64,000 bases of DNA from Polynucleobacter sp. AP-Capit-er-40B-B4 (lineage in GTDB: Bacteria > Pseudomonadota > Gammaproteobacteria > Burkholderiales > Burkholderiaceae): NCBI RefSeq assembly GCF_018882245.1, contig NZ_JACVOV010000002.1:186001-250000 (forward strand). Reading direction: 5' to 3'. Shown here in pieces: positions 24,201-32,916 of the stretch. Below the pieces are notes generated by a model, which was given only the letters and a program-made list of their open reading frames with translations, had not been told where the DNA came from and did no database searches. The position numbers were made by a program, and so were the translations under genes. Numbering within the stretch: the stretch's first letter is position 1; every line of letters begins with the position of its first letter.

Positions 24201-25826
24201 ATGTTTTTTCGTCCACGACTACTAGACGCATTTAACGGATATAACCGCACCCTTTTCACAAAGGATGTATTAGCTGGCCTTTCGGTTGGTATTGTTGCGC
24301 TGCCATTAGCCATGGCTTTTGCAATTGCGAGCGGACTCAAACCAGAGGCGGGTATTTTTACCGCCATTATTGCTGGCGGTCTCATCTCACTGTTGGGCGG
24401 CAGCCGCGTTCAAATTGGCGGTCCAGCTGGCGCATTTATTGTGATTGTCTATGGCATCGTCGAACGCTACGGTGTGCCGAATTTATTGCTAGCAACCGCT
24501 ATGTCAGGAGTATTTTTATTTCTGATGGGCGTGTTTCGTCTTGGAACACTAGTACGCTTTATTCCCATAGCAGTCATTATTGGGTTTACAAATGGCATTG
24601 CTTTTTTGATTGGTTTATCTCAAATCAAAGACTTCTTCGGGCTCCAGATTGAAAAAATGCCTGCCCAATTTTTTCAATCTGTTCATACGCTCTATTTAGC
24701 TGCGGATACTTTTAATCCTATAGCGCTTGGCTTGGCCTGTGGCAGCCTTGCTTTGTTGGTTTTTTGGAAGATATTTCAGAGTCGCCTAGGATGGCTATCT
24801 CACCTTCCGGGCACGGTAGTAGCAATGGTTTTGGCAACTATTGTTACAAGCGCTCTCAACTTGCCAGTAGATACTATCGGCAGTCGATTTGGAGGCATAC
24901 CCTCCGGGCTTCCTTCTTTTGAATGGCTACCGGTTAGCTGGGATAGCGCTCAATACATGGTTGCACCAGCCCTAACCCTGGCGCTACTAGGCGCAATAGA
25001 ATCTTTGCTTTGTGCTCGCATTGCTGATGGTCTAATTCACGATCGCCACGAATCAAATCAAGAATTAATGGCACAAGGCATTGCCAATTTCACCATTCCA
25101 TTTTTTGGCGGTATGCCAGCAACTGGCACGATTGCGCGTACCGTTACTAATGTTGAAAGTGGCGCCACCACCCCGATTGCCGGTCTTGTACATCCCGTAA
25201 CCTTACTTCTCATCGTCTTGTTTGCTGCACCGCTTGCTAAAAATATTCCACTGGCTAGTCTTGCCGCCATCTTGATGTATGTCGCCTGGAATATGGGTGA
25301 ATGGAGAAAGTTCATTGATCTCAAGCAGTTCCGCCTACCATATCGAGTCACCATCCTCAGCGTCTTTACTCTTACGGTTGTCTTAGATCTCACCATCGCT
25401 GTTCAGGTTGGCCTGCTATTGGCTTTTATCACTTTTATTTACCGGATCTCCAGCCTATCGCGCTGCGAGATTGCTTTATCGAGCGACTTCCCAGGACTGA
25501 GCAATCAACACGGTCGAATTGACGCTTACCGCATTCATGGGGCCATCTTTTTTGGTGCCGTCAAGCTGCTAGAAAAGATTGAAACAAACTTACCGTCTCA
25601 CACTCTCTTGCTTGATTTAAAAAATGTAATCTACATTGATACTTCAGGCATGGATACGATCATGGAGCTTGCACACCTTTGCAAGATTCGTAATATCCGC
25701 TTGCTAATTTGTGGCTTGGCACATCAACCACTTGAGATGGCTGAACGTAGTGACTTCATTTCTATGCTTCCGCCAGAGTCTTTCTATCCTGACCTGATTT
25801 CTGGAATTGAAGCAGCGACAGCGTAA
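24201..25826 (+). CDS. SulP-family inorganic anion transporter with STAS domain
   Basis: A 541-residue protein with about 12-14 membrane segments (residues 20-420) and a cytoplasmic STAS domain (about 435-540) containing L-L-D-L-K-N-V-I-Y-I-D-T-S-G-M-D. The transmembrane part has the A-L-P-L-A-M-A-F-A-I-A-S-G motif and G-G-P-A-G-A-F-I-V near residue 75. SulP proteins carry sulfate, bicarbonate or dicarboxylates. No carbonic anhydrase or sulfur-assimilation gene is adjacent, so the substrate stays open. Its stop lies inside the terminator stem shared with the convergent gene. Confidence 0.92.
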   Translation: MFFRPRLLDAFNGYNRTLFTKDVLAGLSVGIVALPLAMAFAIASGLKPEAGIFTAIIAGGLISLLGGSRVQIGGPAGAFIVIVYGIVERYGVPNLLLATAMSGVFLFLMGVFRLGTLVRFIPIAVIIGFTNGIAFLIGLSQIKDFFGLQIEKMPAQFFQSVHTLYLAADTFNPIALGLACGSLALLVFWKIFQSRLGWLSHLPGTVVAMVLATIVTSALNLPVDTIGSRFGGIPSGLPSFEWLPVSWDSAQYMVAPALTLALLGAIESLLCARIADGLIHDRHESNQELMAQGIANFTIPFFGGMPATGTIARTVTNVESGATTPIAGLVHPVTLLLIVLFAAPLAKNIPLASLAAILMYVAWNMGEWRKFIDLKQFRLPYRVTILSVFTLTVVLDLTIAVQVGLLLAFITFIYRISSLSRCEIALSSDFPGLSNQHGRIDAYRIHGAIFFGAVKLLEKIETNLPSHTLLLDLKNVIYIDTSGMDTIMELAHLCKIRNIRLLICGLAHQPLEMAERSDFISMLPPESFYPDLISGIEAATA

Positions 25827-25857
25827 AGGCGGCTTAAGAGATACAGAAGCCGCCTTT
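25825..25857. terminator. Bidirectional terminator overlapping two coding ends
   Basis: A perfect 11-bp stem (AAAGGCGGCTT / AAGCCGCCTTT) with an 11-base loop. The left arm includes the stop codon of sulP and the right arm lies within the last codons of the convergent SafE-like gene, which is an economical arrangement. Confidence 0.85.
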
Positions 25858-26553
25858 TAATAAAGCTTCTGGCAAAACCCAAGCTCGATATAAGCCGAAG
25901 CCACCCGTAATCAGCAGAAGTGATGCTGCTAAATAACGCACCCATCGATATTGCCCAAACTGAGTGAGCGCCGCAGAAAATTTAGAGATTAATAATAAGT
26001 TAGGCAAAGTACCCAATCCAAACGCCAGCATCAGCCCGGCACCAGTGAGAACATCGCCTGATAAAAACGCCAGCGGCAAAACGCTGTAGACCAATCCGCA
26101 CGGCACTAAACCCCAAAGCATGCCGCTAAACCAACGCGATGGACCGCTAGCCATACGCCCCAAGTATTTAGCCCAGTAAGCGGCAATCTTGGAGCTGATC
26201 CACTTACCTCCCAGCAAGCCTTCTGAAGAACCCGCTTTTAAAAGACGAATACCCATCAATATCAATATGAGCGAAGTTAACGCAAAGAGAGGACGCTGAA
26301 TAGGTATGAGGCTTTGCTGCCAAACCACAACCCCCACAGCAGCGGCAATAACACCCAAAAGAACATAAGTCGTCACACGCCCAAAATGCATGATTAACTG
26401 CAGGTAAAAAAGCTCGGATTTAGCCCTTAATGGGGTCTCCAAAGCGACGGGCCTCTCGATGGCTGCCGCTATACCCCCACACATCAGGGCGCAGTGCCAG
26501 CCGCTCACAAGAGCGCCCAAAAATACGGCAAGTAGTAGGCTAGAAGTTAGCAT
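25834..26553 (-). CDS. Sulfite exporter TauE/SafE-like membrane protein (UreH/DsbD-like type)
   Basis: A 239-residue protein with six to seven membrane segments. It opens with a conserved S-G-W-H-C-A-L-M-C-G-G-I segment holding two cysteines four residues apart, and later has W-G-L-V-P-C-G-L-V-Y. These are features of the UreH/DsbD-like TauE/SafE subgroup often encoded beside cbb3 oxidase genes and anr/fnr, as in Pseudomonas. There it is thought to assist oxidase assembly or metal handling. It is divergent from the fnr gene here. Sulfite export is not supported by the context. Confidence 0.82.
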   Translation of the reverse strand: MLTSSLLLAVFLGALVSGWHCALMCGGIAAAIERPVALETPLRAKSELFYLQLIMHFGRVTTYVLLGVIAAAVGVVVWQQSLIPIQRPLFALTSLILILMGIRLLKAGSSEGLLGGKWISSKIAAYWAKYLGRMASGPSRWFSGMLWGLVPCGLVYSVLPLAFLSGDVLTGAGLMLAFGLGTLPNLLLISKFSAALTQFGQYRWVRYLAASLLLITGGFGLYRAWVLPEALLKGGFCIS

Positions 26554-26629
26554 CCGCTATCGAAATAAAGGTTAAAAAACGGGATTCACTACCCATATAG
26601 AATAAACTGACTGCATAATTAGTTCCAAT

Positions 26630-27400
26630 ATGAATTACAAACCTACCGATACCCCAACCAGCAAATGCTCAGTATGTGTACTGGGTCAGTTTTGCCTGCC
26701 GGTTGGTCTAAACAGTAGCGAAGTCTCAAAAATTGACAGCCTGGTTAAAGAGCGCGTCCACCTGCAAAAAGGGGAAAGCTTATATCGCCATGGCGATCTA
26801 CTCAGTTCTGTATACAGCGTCCGCTTTGGCACTCTCAAAACTGAATTTTGCCTCCAAGATGGTCGCCAGCAAGTCATTGGGTTTCATCTTCCCGGTGAAA
26901 TCTTAGGCTTAGATGGAATTGGCGAAGGTCATTACCAATCGGATGCAATTGCATTAGAAGAGAGTGAAGTTTGTATTATTCGCTACGAAGCCTTTGAAGA
27001 TTTAGCGCGTCAAATTCCGGTACTACAAAATCAGTTTCATAAAATCATGAGTCGCGAACTGACTCAAGATCAACGCCACTTACTTTCTCTTGGCACAATG
27101 CGCGCTGAAGAAAGATTGGCTGCATTCTTATTAAGCCTCTCTCAACGTTTAGCAGCGCGCGGATATCTAAATAACGAATTTGATTTACGTATGAGCCGCA
27201 ATGACATTGGCAGCTATCTTGGCATTCAAATTGAAACTGTCAGCCGCATGCTCTCACGCTTTGCTGAGTCAGGTCTGATTCAAATTAAGCAACGTCATAT
27301 TAAACTGATCGATATGAACGGTCTATATGAATTGGCAGGCATTCCAAACCCTGACCGCCAGAGCTGCTCTACCCCAGAAATCCCAATCAAGCAGGCTTAA
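26630..27400 (+). CDS. fnr: Fnr/Anr-type oxygen-sensing transcriptional regulator
   Basis: A 256-residue Crp/Fnr protein. Cys13, Cys16 and Cys22 in the N-terminal C-x2-C-x5-C cluster plus Cys115 would bind the oxygen-labile [4Fe-4S] cluster. A cyclic-nucleotide-like beta-barrel (about 30-145) and dimer helix follow. The C-terminal helix-turn-helix has I-E-T-V-S-R, the E-x-x-S-R DNA-contact motif that reads TTGAT half-sites. It should activate the cbb3 operon, whose promoter in this window has a perfect FNR box. The stop overlaps that of the convergent small membrane-protein gene. Confidence 0.95.
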   Translation: MNYKPTDTPTSKCSVCVLGQFCLPVGLNSSEVSKIDSLVKERVHLQKGESLYRHGDLLSSVYSVRFGTLKTEFCLQDGRQQVIGFHLPGEILGLDGIGEGHYQSDAIALEESEVCIIRYEAFEDLARQIPVLQNQFHKIMSRELTQDQRHLLSLGTMRAEERLAAFLLSLSQRLAARGYLNNEFDLRMSRNDIGSYLGIQIETVSRMLSRFAESGLIQIKQRHIKLIDMNGLYELAGIPNPDRQSCSTPEIPIKQA

Positions 27401-27657
27401 ATTAAGCCGCGATCTACTTCCTTGCTATCTGGTGAGTCAATACCAGGCAGGATATAAGCTGTAAGCGCACTAGATGCAGCGCAAAAGATCCAAATCGCAA
27501 AAAATCCAATGGTATAGATACCCTCATCCGAGATATCTGGATGATGGCCAAAAAATAGCAAGTCCTGTGGGTGAATTATGGTGAATAACAAGCCTTCTGC
27601 CATGCCAGCCACCAAAAAGGAAGGCCACAAAATCCAGATCAGTAGGCGGTATTTCAT
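27397..27657 (-). CDS. Small membrane protein at end of cbb3 operon (86 aa), unrecognised
   Basis: An 86-residue protein with two hydrophobic segments (about 4-27 and 47-70). They are separated by a short hydrophilic loop containing H-P-Q-D-L and F-F-G-H-H-P-D-I-S-D-E. Its ATG overlaps the TGA of ccoH as ATGA, so it is translationally coupled and should be made together with the oxidase accessory proteins. I recognise no family. The loop histidines could bind a metal or contact a cofactor, but this is inference. It ends in a 7-bp inverted repeat (27394-27408) shared with the fnr stop. Confidence 0.8.
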   Translation of the reverse strand: MKYRLLIWILWPSFLVAGMAEGLLFTIIHPQDLLFFGHHPDISDEGIYTIGFFAIWIFCAASSALTAYILPGIDSPDSKEVDRGLI

Positions 27658-27857
27658 TTTTGAGCCTGCGTATCTTTAAGCTGCTCAACTTTTAATCCCT
27701 GCTTCATTACACCGTCACGCAAAGGCTTATCAGCATGCATATTAATTGCCAAATAGATAGTAATGATGCAACCAATCATGGCTACTGCAGGGCCACTAAT
27801 TAATAGCCATGGCCAAAGTTGCTTGAACCAAGGTTTAGTGGTTTGCTGTTCTGTCAT
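27654..27857 (-). CDS. ccoH: FixH/CcoH-like cbb3 oxidase assembly protein, minimal form
   Basis: A 67-residue protein with one membrane helix beginning W-P-W-L-L-I-S-G-P and a following M-K-Q-G-L segment that corresponds to the Y-Y-K-Q-G motif of FixH. Classical FixH/CcoH is about 150 residues with a periplasmic domain; this form keeps only the helix and proximal segment. CcoH is needed for stable cbb3 assembly. The start at 27857 has a GAGAGGA ribosome site; the upstream in-frame extension lies inside ccoG and is not used. The gene overlaps the next by ATGA. Confidence 0.82.
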   Translation of the reverse strand: MTEQQTTKPWFKQLWPWLLISGPAVAMIGCIITIYLAINMHADKPLRDGVMKQGLKVEQLKDTQAQK

Positions 27858-27882
27858 ATACATCCTCTCCATTGCTCTTAGC

Positions 27883-29340
27883 TTAACGGGGAATAATAAA
27901 AGTAGATTTTTCTTCGCGGGTTCTAGTAACTTCTTTATCACCCACCAACTCTTGCGCCGTTACATCAAAATGTATTGGATAATTTCCGGAATTATTTTGT
28001 CCAATAGTAGTGCTAACTTTAATTGGCATCAACTGATTGCTTGCTGGTGCTACTTCGATTTCGTGAATTTCTTTGCCTTGAGAATTCAGAATTTTTAAGT
28101 CATCCAAACCTGTAGCCTTAACTTGCACCTTCATTGGATGCTCAGAGGCATTCATAATCTGAATGCGATAAATATTCTCAATCCTGACACCCTCAACCTC
28201 GCGTGCCAAAGCTCCACGATCACGCATTACATCGACCCTCAAGGGGTTTCGGGTTGCTAAAGAGAATAGAAAAGCAGAAGTTAGGACTGTAATAAAAGCT
28301 GTATAAATCAACACACGCGGGCGCAGAATATGACGGATAGCACTTTGATTAGATTCTTTATCTTCAATCGCACGTTCCGTTGTGTAGCGAATTAAGCCCT
28401 TGGGATAGCTCACTTTTTCCATCACCTGATTACAAGCATCAATACAGGCGCCACAACCAATACACATATATTGCAAGCCATCACGAATATCGATACCAGT
28501 TGGGCATACCTGAACGCAGATGCTGCAATCAACACAATCGCCCAAACCCAAGGAAGTATGGTCAGCAGACTTACTACGACTCCCTCTAGGCTCACCACGT
28601 ACTTTGTCATAGGTAACTAAGAAGGTATCTTTATCTACCATCACACTTTGGAAACGTGCATATGGGCACATATATTTACAAACTTGCTCACGCATAAAAC
28701 CAGCGTTACCCCAAGTGGCAAAGCTATAGAAACACAGCCAAAAGGTCTGCCATGGCCCAAGCGAGAGATGCAACAATGCAGCGCCTAAAGTTTCAATCGG
28801 CGTGAAATAGCCAATAAAAGTAAAGCCAGTCCAGAATGCAATCAATAGCCACAAAAAATGCTTAGTGATCTTCAAGCGCCATTTGCGGAAACCCCATGGC
28901 CACTCTTCACCATCTAAACGAATACGAGCAAAACGGTCACCCTCCACCTTGCGCTCGATCCACATAAATATCTCGGTATACACCGTTTGTGGGCAAGCGT
29001 ATCCACAGAAAAGACGACCAGCAACTGCCGTAAACAGAAACAAAGCTAACGCCGAGAGAATTAATAAGAGCGTCAGATAAATAACATCTTGTGGCCAAAG
29101 TACGAGACCAAAGATATAAAACTTACGCTGGATTAAATCAAAAAGAACCGCCTGACGATCATTCCAACTTAGCCATGGCAAGCCATAAAACAATAATTGG
29201 GTTGCAAGGACTAGGATGAAACGCCAGCGGGCAAAGAGGCCCGAAACGGAGCGTGGATAAATCTTTCGCCGAACCTCGTAAAGAGACTCCTCAATAACTT
29301 CTATTGGAACAGGTTTCCCACCCGGCGGAAGATCTGACAC
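27883..29340 (-). CDS. ccoG: Cytochrome c oxidase accessory protein CcoG (FixG/RdxA)
   Basis: A 485-residue membrane ferredoxin-like protein. After membrane segments in the first 220 residues, two cysteine clusters of the 2x[4Fe-4S] type appear: C-V-D-C-S-I-C-V-Q-V-C-P and C-I-G-C-G-A-C-I-D-A-C. A FixG-type Ig-like domain fills about 370-485. CcoG is a Cu(II) reductase that supplies Cu(I) for the CuB centre of cbb3 oxidases. It follows ccoP by 12 bases in the operon. Confidence 0.96.
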   Translation of the reverse strand: MSDLPPGGKPVPIEVIEESLYEVRRKIYPRSVSGLFARWRFILVLATQLLFYGLPWLSWNDRQAVLFDLIQRKFYIFGLVLWPQDVIYLTLLLILSALALFLFTAVAGRLFCGYACPQTVYTEIFMWIERKVEGDRFARIRLDGEEWPWGFRKWRLKITKHFLWLLIAFWTGFTFIGYFTPIETLGAALLHLSLGPWQTFWLCFYSFATWGNAGFMREQVCKYMCPYARFQSVMVDKDTFLVTYDKVRGEPRGSRSKSADHTSLGLGDCVDCSICVQVCPTGIDIRDGLQYMCIGCGACIDACNQVMEKVSYPKGLIRYTTERAIEDKESNQSAIRHILRPRVLIYTAFITVLTSAFLFSLATRNPLRVDVMRDRGALAREVEGVRIENIYRIQIMNASEHPMKVQVKATGLDDLKILNSQGKEIHEIEVAPASNQLMPIKVSTTIGQNNSGNYPIHFDVTAQELVGDKEVTRTREEKSTFIIPR

Positions 29341-29352
29341 TAAATACTTTTC

Positions 29353-30279
29353 TTACTTCGCTACTGTTGGCTGCTTATTATTAGATAAGCCCCAAACATA
29401 AGCTGTTAACAACTGGATTTTCTCAGGACTTAATACTTTATCTTGAGCGGGCATTTGTGCCATACGACCCTTGGTGACAGTCTCAACAATAGTTGCTTCT
29501 GAAGCACCATATAACCAAGTCTTATCAGTTAAGTTAGGTGCACCTAAAGCGATATTACCTTTGCCATCAGGACCATGACATGCAGCGCAATTTGCTTTAA
29601 ATACATCAGCGCCACGAGCTGCTTTGAGGTCATCTGCTGGCAAACCGGAAAGGCTACGAACATAATTAGCAACATCAACAATTTGTTTGCTATCTAACTG
29701 CGGAAATGGAGGCATGACACCAGCGCGACCATTCACAATAGAAGCCTTAATATTTTCTGGTGAGCCACCATAGAGCCAGTCGCCGTCAGTCAAATTAGGG
29801 AATCCTTTAGCGCCGCCCGCATCTGATCCATGGCACTGCGCACAAGAATTTAAAAACAAACGTTGACCCATCTCGCGTGCCTTTGGATCAGCAGCAACTT
29901 GCTCAATATCCATCTTCACATACTTAGCGTAAACAGGCTTGAGCTCATCATTGGCATTGGTCATGGACTGCATTAAGGCGCCGTCAGTGCTGTAACCCAA
30001 TACGCCTGGGTACGAACCTAGACCTGGATAAAGAACTAGGTAAACCAAAGCAAAAATGCAAGAAATTAAGAACATCCACATCCACCAACGTGGTAATGGA
30101 TTATTCAGCTCACGCAAATCGCCATCCCAAACGTGACCAGTGTCATCCACTTGGCCGTCCGGCTTAAGTGTTACCTTGGTCTTGCGTTGAGAAAATAATA
30201 ACCAGATGCACCAAAAGATACCGACCAATGTTACTAAGGCGATATAGGCACTCCAACCGGCACCAAGAAAGTCACTCAT
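29353..30279 (-). CDS. ccoP: cbb3 cytochrome c oxidase subunit III (diheme), CcoP
   Basis: A 308-residue protein with two N-terminal membrane segments (about 10-30 and 65-87) and two periplasmic cytochrome c domains. The heme sites are C146-A-Q-C149-H150 and C231-A-A-C234-H235. M-P-P-F-P and M-P-A-Q supply the distal Met ligands. CcoP passes electrons from soluble or bc1-derived cytochrome c to CcoO and CcoN. Its ATG overlaps the ccoQ stop (ATGA). Heme attachment requires the ccm operon at 40682-47483. Confidence 0.97.
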   Translation of the reverse strand: MSDFLGAGWSAYIALVTLVGIFWCIWLLFSQRKTKVTLKPDGQVDDTGHVWDGDLRELNNPLPRWWMWMFLISCIFALVYLVLYPGLGSYPGVLGYSTDGALMQSMTNANDELKPVYAKYVKMDIEQVAADPKAREMGQRLFLNSCAQCHGSDAGGAKGFPNLTDGDWLYGGSPENIKASIVNGRAGVMPPFPQLDSKQIVDVANYVRSLSGLPADDLKAARGADVFKANCAACHGPDGKGNIALGAPNLTDKTWLYGASEATIVETVTKGRMAQMPAQDKVLSPEKIQLLTAYVWGLSNNKQPTVAK

Positions 30280-30452
30280 GATTTATCCTTACTGAATTCA
30301 TCGGGTAGATCGAACGGAAGTTCGGCGGATTCTTGATTGGCAGACTGTCTTTTTGAAGACCAAGCCCACCAAACGATTCCAATAAAAAATACCAAGCCAA
30401 GCACGGTAGATATTGCTGAGAGGTAAGGTGCAATAGTTTGCATAGTTCTCAT
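30276..30452 (-). CDS. ccoQ: cbb3 oxidase subunit IV, CcoQ/FixQ
   Basis: A 58-residue protein with one membrane helix ending in G-I-V-W-W-A-W-S, the CcoQ hallmark, and an acidic cytoplasmic tail (D-L-P-D-E-F). CcoQ stabilises the oxidase and protects it from oxygen damage. Two starts are possible: ATG at 30452 or ATG at 30443 three codons later. Neither has a strong ribosome site, and a hairpin covering the ccoO stop lies directly upstream, suggesting coupled translation. The stop overlaps the ccoP start. Confidence 0.9.
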   Translation of the reverse strand: MRTMQTIAPYLSAISTVLGLVFFIGIVWWAWSSKRQSANQESAELPFDLPDEFSKDKS

Positions 30453-30471
30453 CGCTAAGAATTACTTAGCG
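30453..30471 (-). promoter_or_regulatory. Hairpin over the ccoO stop / ccoQ start
   Basis: A perfect 7-bp inverted repeat (CGCTAAG / CTTAGCG) with a 5-base loop. In the mRNA it encloses the ccoO stop codon and abuts the ccoQ ATG. It could hide the ccoQ start until ribosomes finishing ccoO open it; this role is inferred. Confidence 0.55.
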
Positions 30472-31109
30472 ACTACCTCATCAACAATGATGTATCTACG
30501 ATTCACGCCAAGACCCTGAAGATATGCAATCAATGCATCTTCTTCAGTTTTACCTTCCAACTCTTTAGGTGCATTTGCAATTTGCTCATCGGTGTATGGA
30601 ACACCTAAGCGACGCATGGCAGCCATATGAGAAGAGATCGTATTTGCAGCGGCTGGCTTTTGCAAATATGGATAGGCAGGCATATTGGACTCAGGAACCA
30701 CATCACGCGGATTACGCAAGTGAATCCGATGCCAATCATCGGAATAGCGACCACCTACGCGAGCCAAATCTGGGCCGGTACGCTTGCTTCCCCATAAGAA
30801 TGGATGATCAAATACAGACTCGCCAGCCAAAGAGTAAGGGCCATAACGCTCTACTTCTGAACGTAAAGTGCGAATCTGTTGCGAATGGCAACCTAAGCAG
30901 CCTTCACGTTGATAAATATCGCGACCAGCTAAACGTAAAGCAGAGTATGGCTCAACACCTGGACTAGGCTCAGTGGTTGAGTGCTGGAAAAATAAAGGAA
31001 CGATCTGCACTAAGCCTGCAATCGAAATTGCAGCGATAGTGGCAATGATCAGCCAACCAACATTACGCTCAAGCGTTTCGTGGGAGAAAAATCGACGTTG
31101 TTCTGACAT
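30462..31109 (-). CDS. ccoO: cbb3 cytochrome c oxidase subunit II (monoheme), CcoO
   Basis: A 215-residue protein with an N-terminal membrane anchor (about 18-41) and one cytochrome c domain. The heme motif is C71-L-G-C74-H75 and the distal Met is in S-N-M-P-A-Y-P. CcoO receives electrons from CcoP and passes them to the CcoN heme-copper centre. It lies 10 bases after ccoN in the operon. The length is normal. Confidence 0.97.
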   Translation of the reverse strand: MSEQRRFFSHETLERNVGWLIIATIAAISIAGLVQIVPLFFQHSTTEPSPGVEPYSALRLAGRDIYQREGCLGCHSQQIRTLRSEVERYGPYSLAGESVFDHPFLWGSKRTGPDLARVGGRYSDDWHRIHLRNPRDVVPESNMPAYPYLQKPAAANTISSHMAAMRRLGVPYTDEQIANAPKELEGKTEEDALIAYLQGLGVNRRYIIVDEVVAK

Positions 31110-31119
31110 GTTCTTATCC

Positions 31120-32562
31120 TTAATGAGCTGCTACAGATGCTTGTGGAATCGCAGCGTCGATGAATTTTTTACCGACCACAGTCTTGTAAACGTTGTAGGC
31201 CATAACAAACATGCCGCTTAGGTAGCATAAGCCGCCTAATAAACGAATTACATAGAATGGATAAGTAGCTTTTACAGACTCAACAAAGCTATAAGTCAAA
31301 GTACCATCTGGCTCGAATGCTCTCCACATCAAGCCTTGCATTACACCGGCAATCCACATAGCTGCGATATAAATCACCACGCCAATAGTAGCGATCCAGA
31401 AATGCACCTCAATTAACTTCGTGCTGTACATATCCTTTTGACCAACTAAACGTGGGATTAGGTAGTACAGGGAGCCGATAGTAATCATGGCAACCCAACC
31501 TAAAGCGCCTGAGTGAACGTGTCCGATGGTCCAGTCTGTGTAGTGAGACAAGCTATTAACAGTCTTAATCGACATCATGGAACCTTCAAAGGTAGACATG
31601 CCGTAAAAGGACAGAGCTACAACTAAGAATTTCAGGATAGGGTCACGACGGAGTTTGTACCAAGCGCCAGACAAAGTCATGATGCCGTTAATCATGCCGC
31701 CCCAAGATGGCGCCAACAGGATCAAGGAAAACACCATCCCCAAAGACTGAGTCCAGTCTGGCAAGGATGTGTGCTGCAAATGATGAGGGCCTGCCCACAT
31801 GTAAGTGAAGTTCAAAGCCCAGAAGTGGACGATTGATAAACGATATGAGTAGATTGGACGTTCTGCTTGCTTTGGGATGAAGTAGTACATCATGCCCAAG
31901 AAGCTAGTAGTCAAGAAGAAGCCCACCGCATTATGACCATACCACCACTGAATCATGGCATCTTGTGCTCCAGCGTATGCTGAGTAAGACTTGAAGAGGC
32001 TTGCTGGCATCTCTACGTTATTAACAATATGCAATACAGCAATTGTCAAAATATATGCGCCGAAGAACCAGTTTGAAACATAGATATGCTTTGTTTTGCG
32101 CTTAATCACAGTACCAAAGAACACAACTGCATAAGCCACCCAAACTACAGTGATCAATAAATCGATTGGCCACTCTAATTCCGCATATTCTTTTGAAGTC
32201 GTAATACCTAATGGCAAAGTAATAGCTGCAGAAACAATCACTGCCTGCCAACCCCAGAAGGTAAACGCCGCCAATTTGTCACAGAAGAGTCGTACTTGGC
32301 ATGTGCGCTGGACGATGTAATAAGACGTTGCGAATAACGCCGATCCACCAAAAGCAAAAATCACCGCATTGGTATGTAGCGGGCGCAAACGACCGTAGCT
32401 CAACCAAGGAATATTAAAAGTGATTTCTGGCCAGATTAACTGAGCTGCGAGGATAACCCCCACAAGCATGCCAACGATTCCCCAGAGCACAGTAACAATG
32501 GCAAATTGGCTGATAACCTTGTAGTTGAAGTTATCTTGATTACTCCCCACGGTAAGTCCCAT
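31120..32562 (-). CDS. ccoN: cbb3 cytochrome c oxidase catalytic subunit I, CcoN
   Basis: A 480-residue, 12-helix heme-copper oxidase subunit. The conserved P-L-H-T-N-A-V near residue 60 supplies a low-spin heme ligand, W-W-Y-G-H-N-A-V carries the CuB histidine, and G-P-H-H-L and [13 protein letters not shown] carry further CuB and heme histidines. It reduces O2 to water with high affinity in the inner membrane. I use the ATG at 32562 because AAGGAG lies 6 bases upstream; an ATG at 32595 in frame has no such site. The promoter holds a perfect FNR box. Confidence 0.97.
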   Translation of the reverse strand: MGLTVGSNQDNFNYKVISQFAIVTVLWGIVGMLVGVILAAQLIWPEITFNIPWLSYGRLRPLHTNAVIFAFGGSALFATSYYIVQRTCQVRLFCDKLAAFTFWGWQAVIVSAAITLPLGITTSKEYAELEWPIDLLITVVWVAYAVVFFGTVIKRKTKHIYVSNWFFGAYILTIAVLHIVNNVEMPASLFKSYSAYAGAQDAMIQWWYGHNAVGFFLTTSFLGMMYYFIPKQAERPIYSYRLSIVHFWALNFTYMWAGPHHLQHTSLPDWTQSLGMVFSLILLAPSWGGMINGIMTLSGAWYKLRRDPILKFLVVALSFYGMSTFEGSMMSIKTVNSLSHYTDWTIGHVHSGALGWVAMITIGSLYYLIPRLVGQKDMYSTKLIEVHFWIATIGVVIYIAAMWIAGVMQGLMWRAFEPDGTLTYSFVESVKATYPFYVIRLLGGLCYLSGMFVMAYNVYKTVVGKKFIDAAIPQASVAAH

Positions 32563-32608
32563 GGTTTCTCCTTTTTTGTGACCAAACAGCGACATAATCC
32601 AAATAGAC

Positions 32609-32657
32609 TGGATTGATTATCAAAGTAAGGATGTTGAGGGAGTTTGATCTATATCAA
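32609..32657 (-). promoter_or_regulatory. FNR-dependent class II promoter of the cco operon
   Basis: TTGAT-CTAT-ATCAA at 32644-32657 is a perfect FNR/ANR box within a longer palindrome. Reading the minus strand, a GATAAT -10 hexamer (32621-32616) lies 32 bases from box centre to hexamer centre. That is the spacing of class II promoters with FNR at -41.5, and it predicts transcription from about 32609 and a leader of roughly 47 bases to the ccoN ATG. The box centre is 88 bases upstream of that ATG. Confidence 0.85.
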
Positions 32658-32727
32658 AAAGGGTGGGGCAAATTCAGGAAGCAGGGAAAGAAAGTTGCTT
32701 ATTTCCTAGATCTCTTTAAATATATGT

Positions 32728-32907
32728 CTATTTTTGAGAGTGCTTACTAACTTCTTTGGGTCTAGGCACATCGTCATCCATCAAAATAGCTTGGCCCGGG
32801 CCATCCAAATCATCAAACTGACCACTCTTAATTGACCAGTTCAAAATCCAAACCAAAAGACCAATGAGGACTAGTGACAAAGGGATGAGGAGATAGAGAC
32901 TTTCCAT
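32728..32907 (-). CDS. ccoS: cbb3 oxidase maturation protein CcoS
   Basis: A 59-residue protein with one N-terminal membrane segment (L-Y-L-L-I-P-L-S-L-V-L-I-G-L), then W-S-I-K-S-G-Q-F-D-D-L-D-G-P-G. The G-Q-F-D-D-L-D-G-P motif is diagnostic of CcoS/FixS. It is needed to insert cofactors into the cbb3 catalytic subunit. The gene starts 9 bases after the ccoI stop, and the ccoN promoter lies between it and ccoN. Confidence 0.93.
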   Translation of the reverse strand: MESLYLLIPLSLVLIGLLVWILNWSIKSGQFDDLDGPGQAILMDDDVPRPKEVSKHSQK

Positions 32908-32916
32908 TCCTATAGT

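Noticed and set aside
32613..32623. TTGATTATCAA as a second FNR box
   Set aside because: Half-sites are separated by one base instead of four; the sequence is better explained as holding the -10 hexamer of the ccoN promoter.
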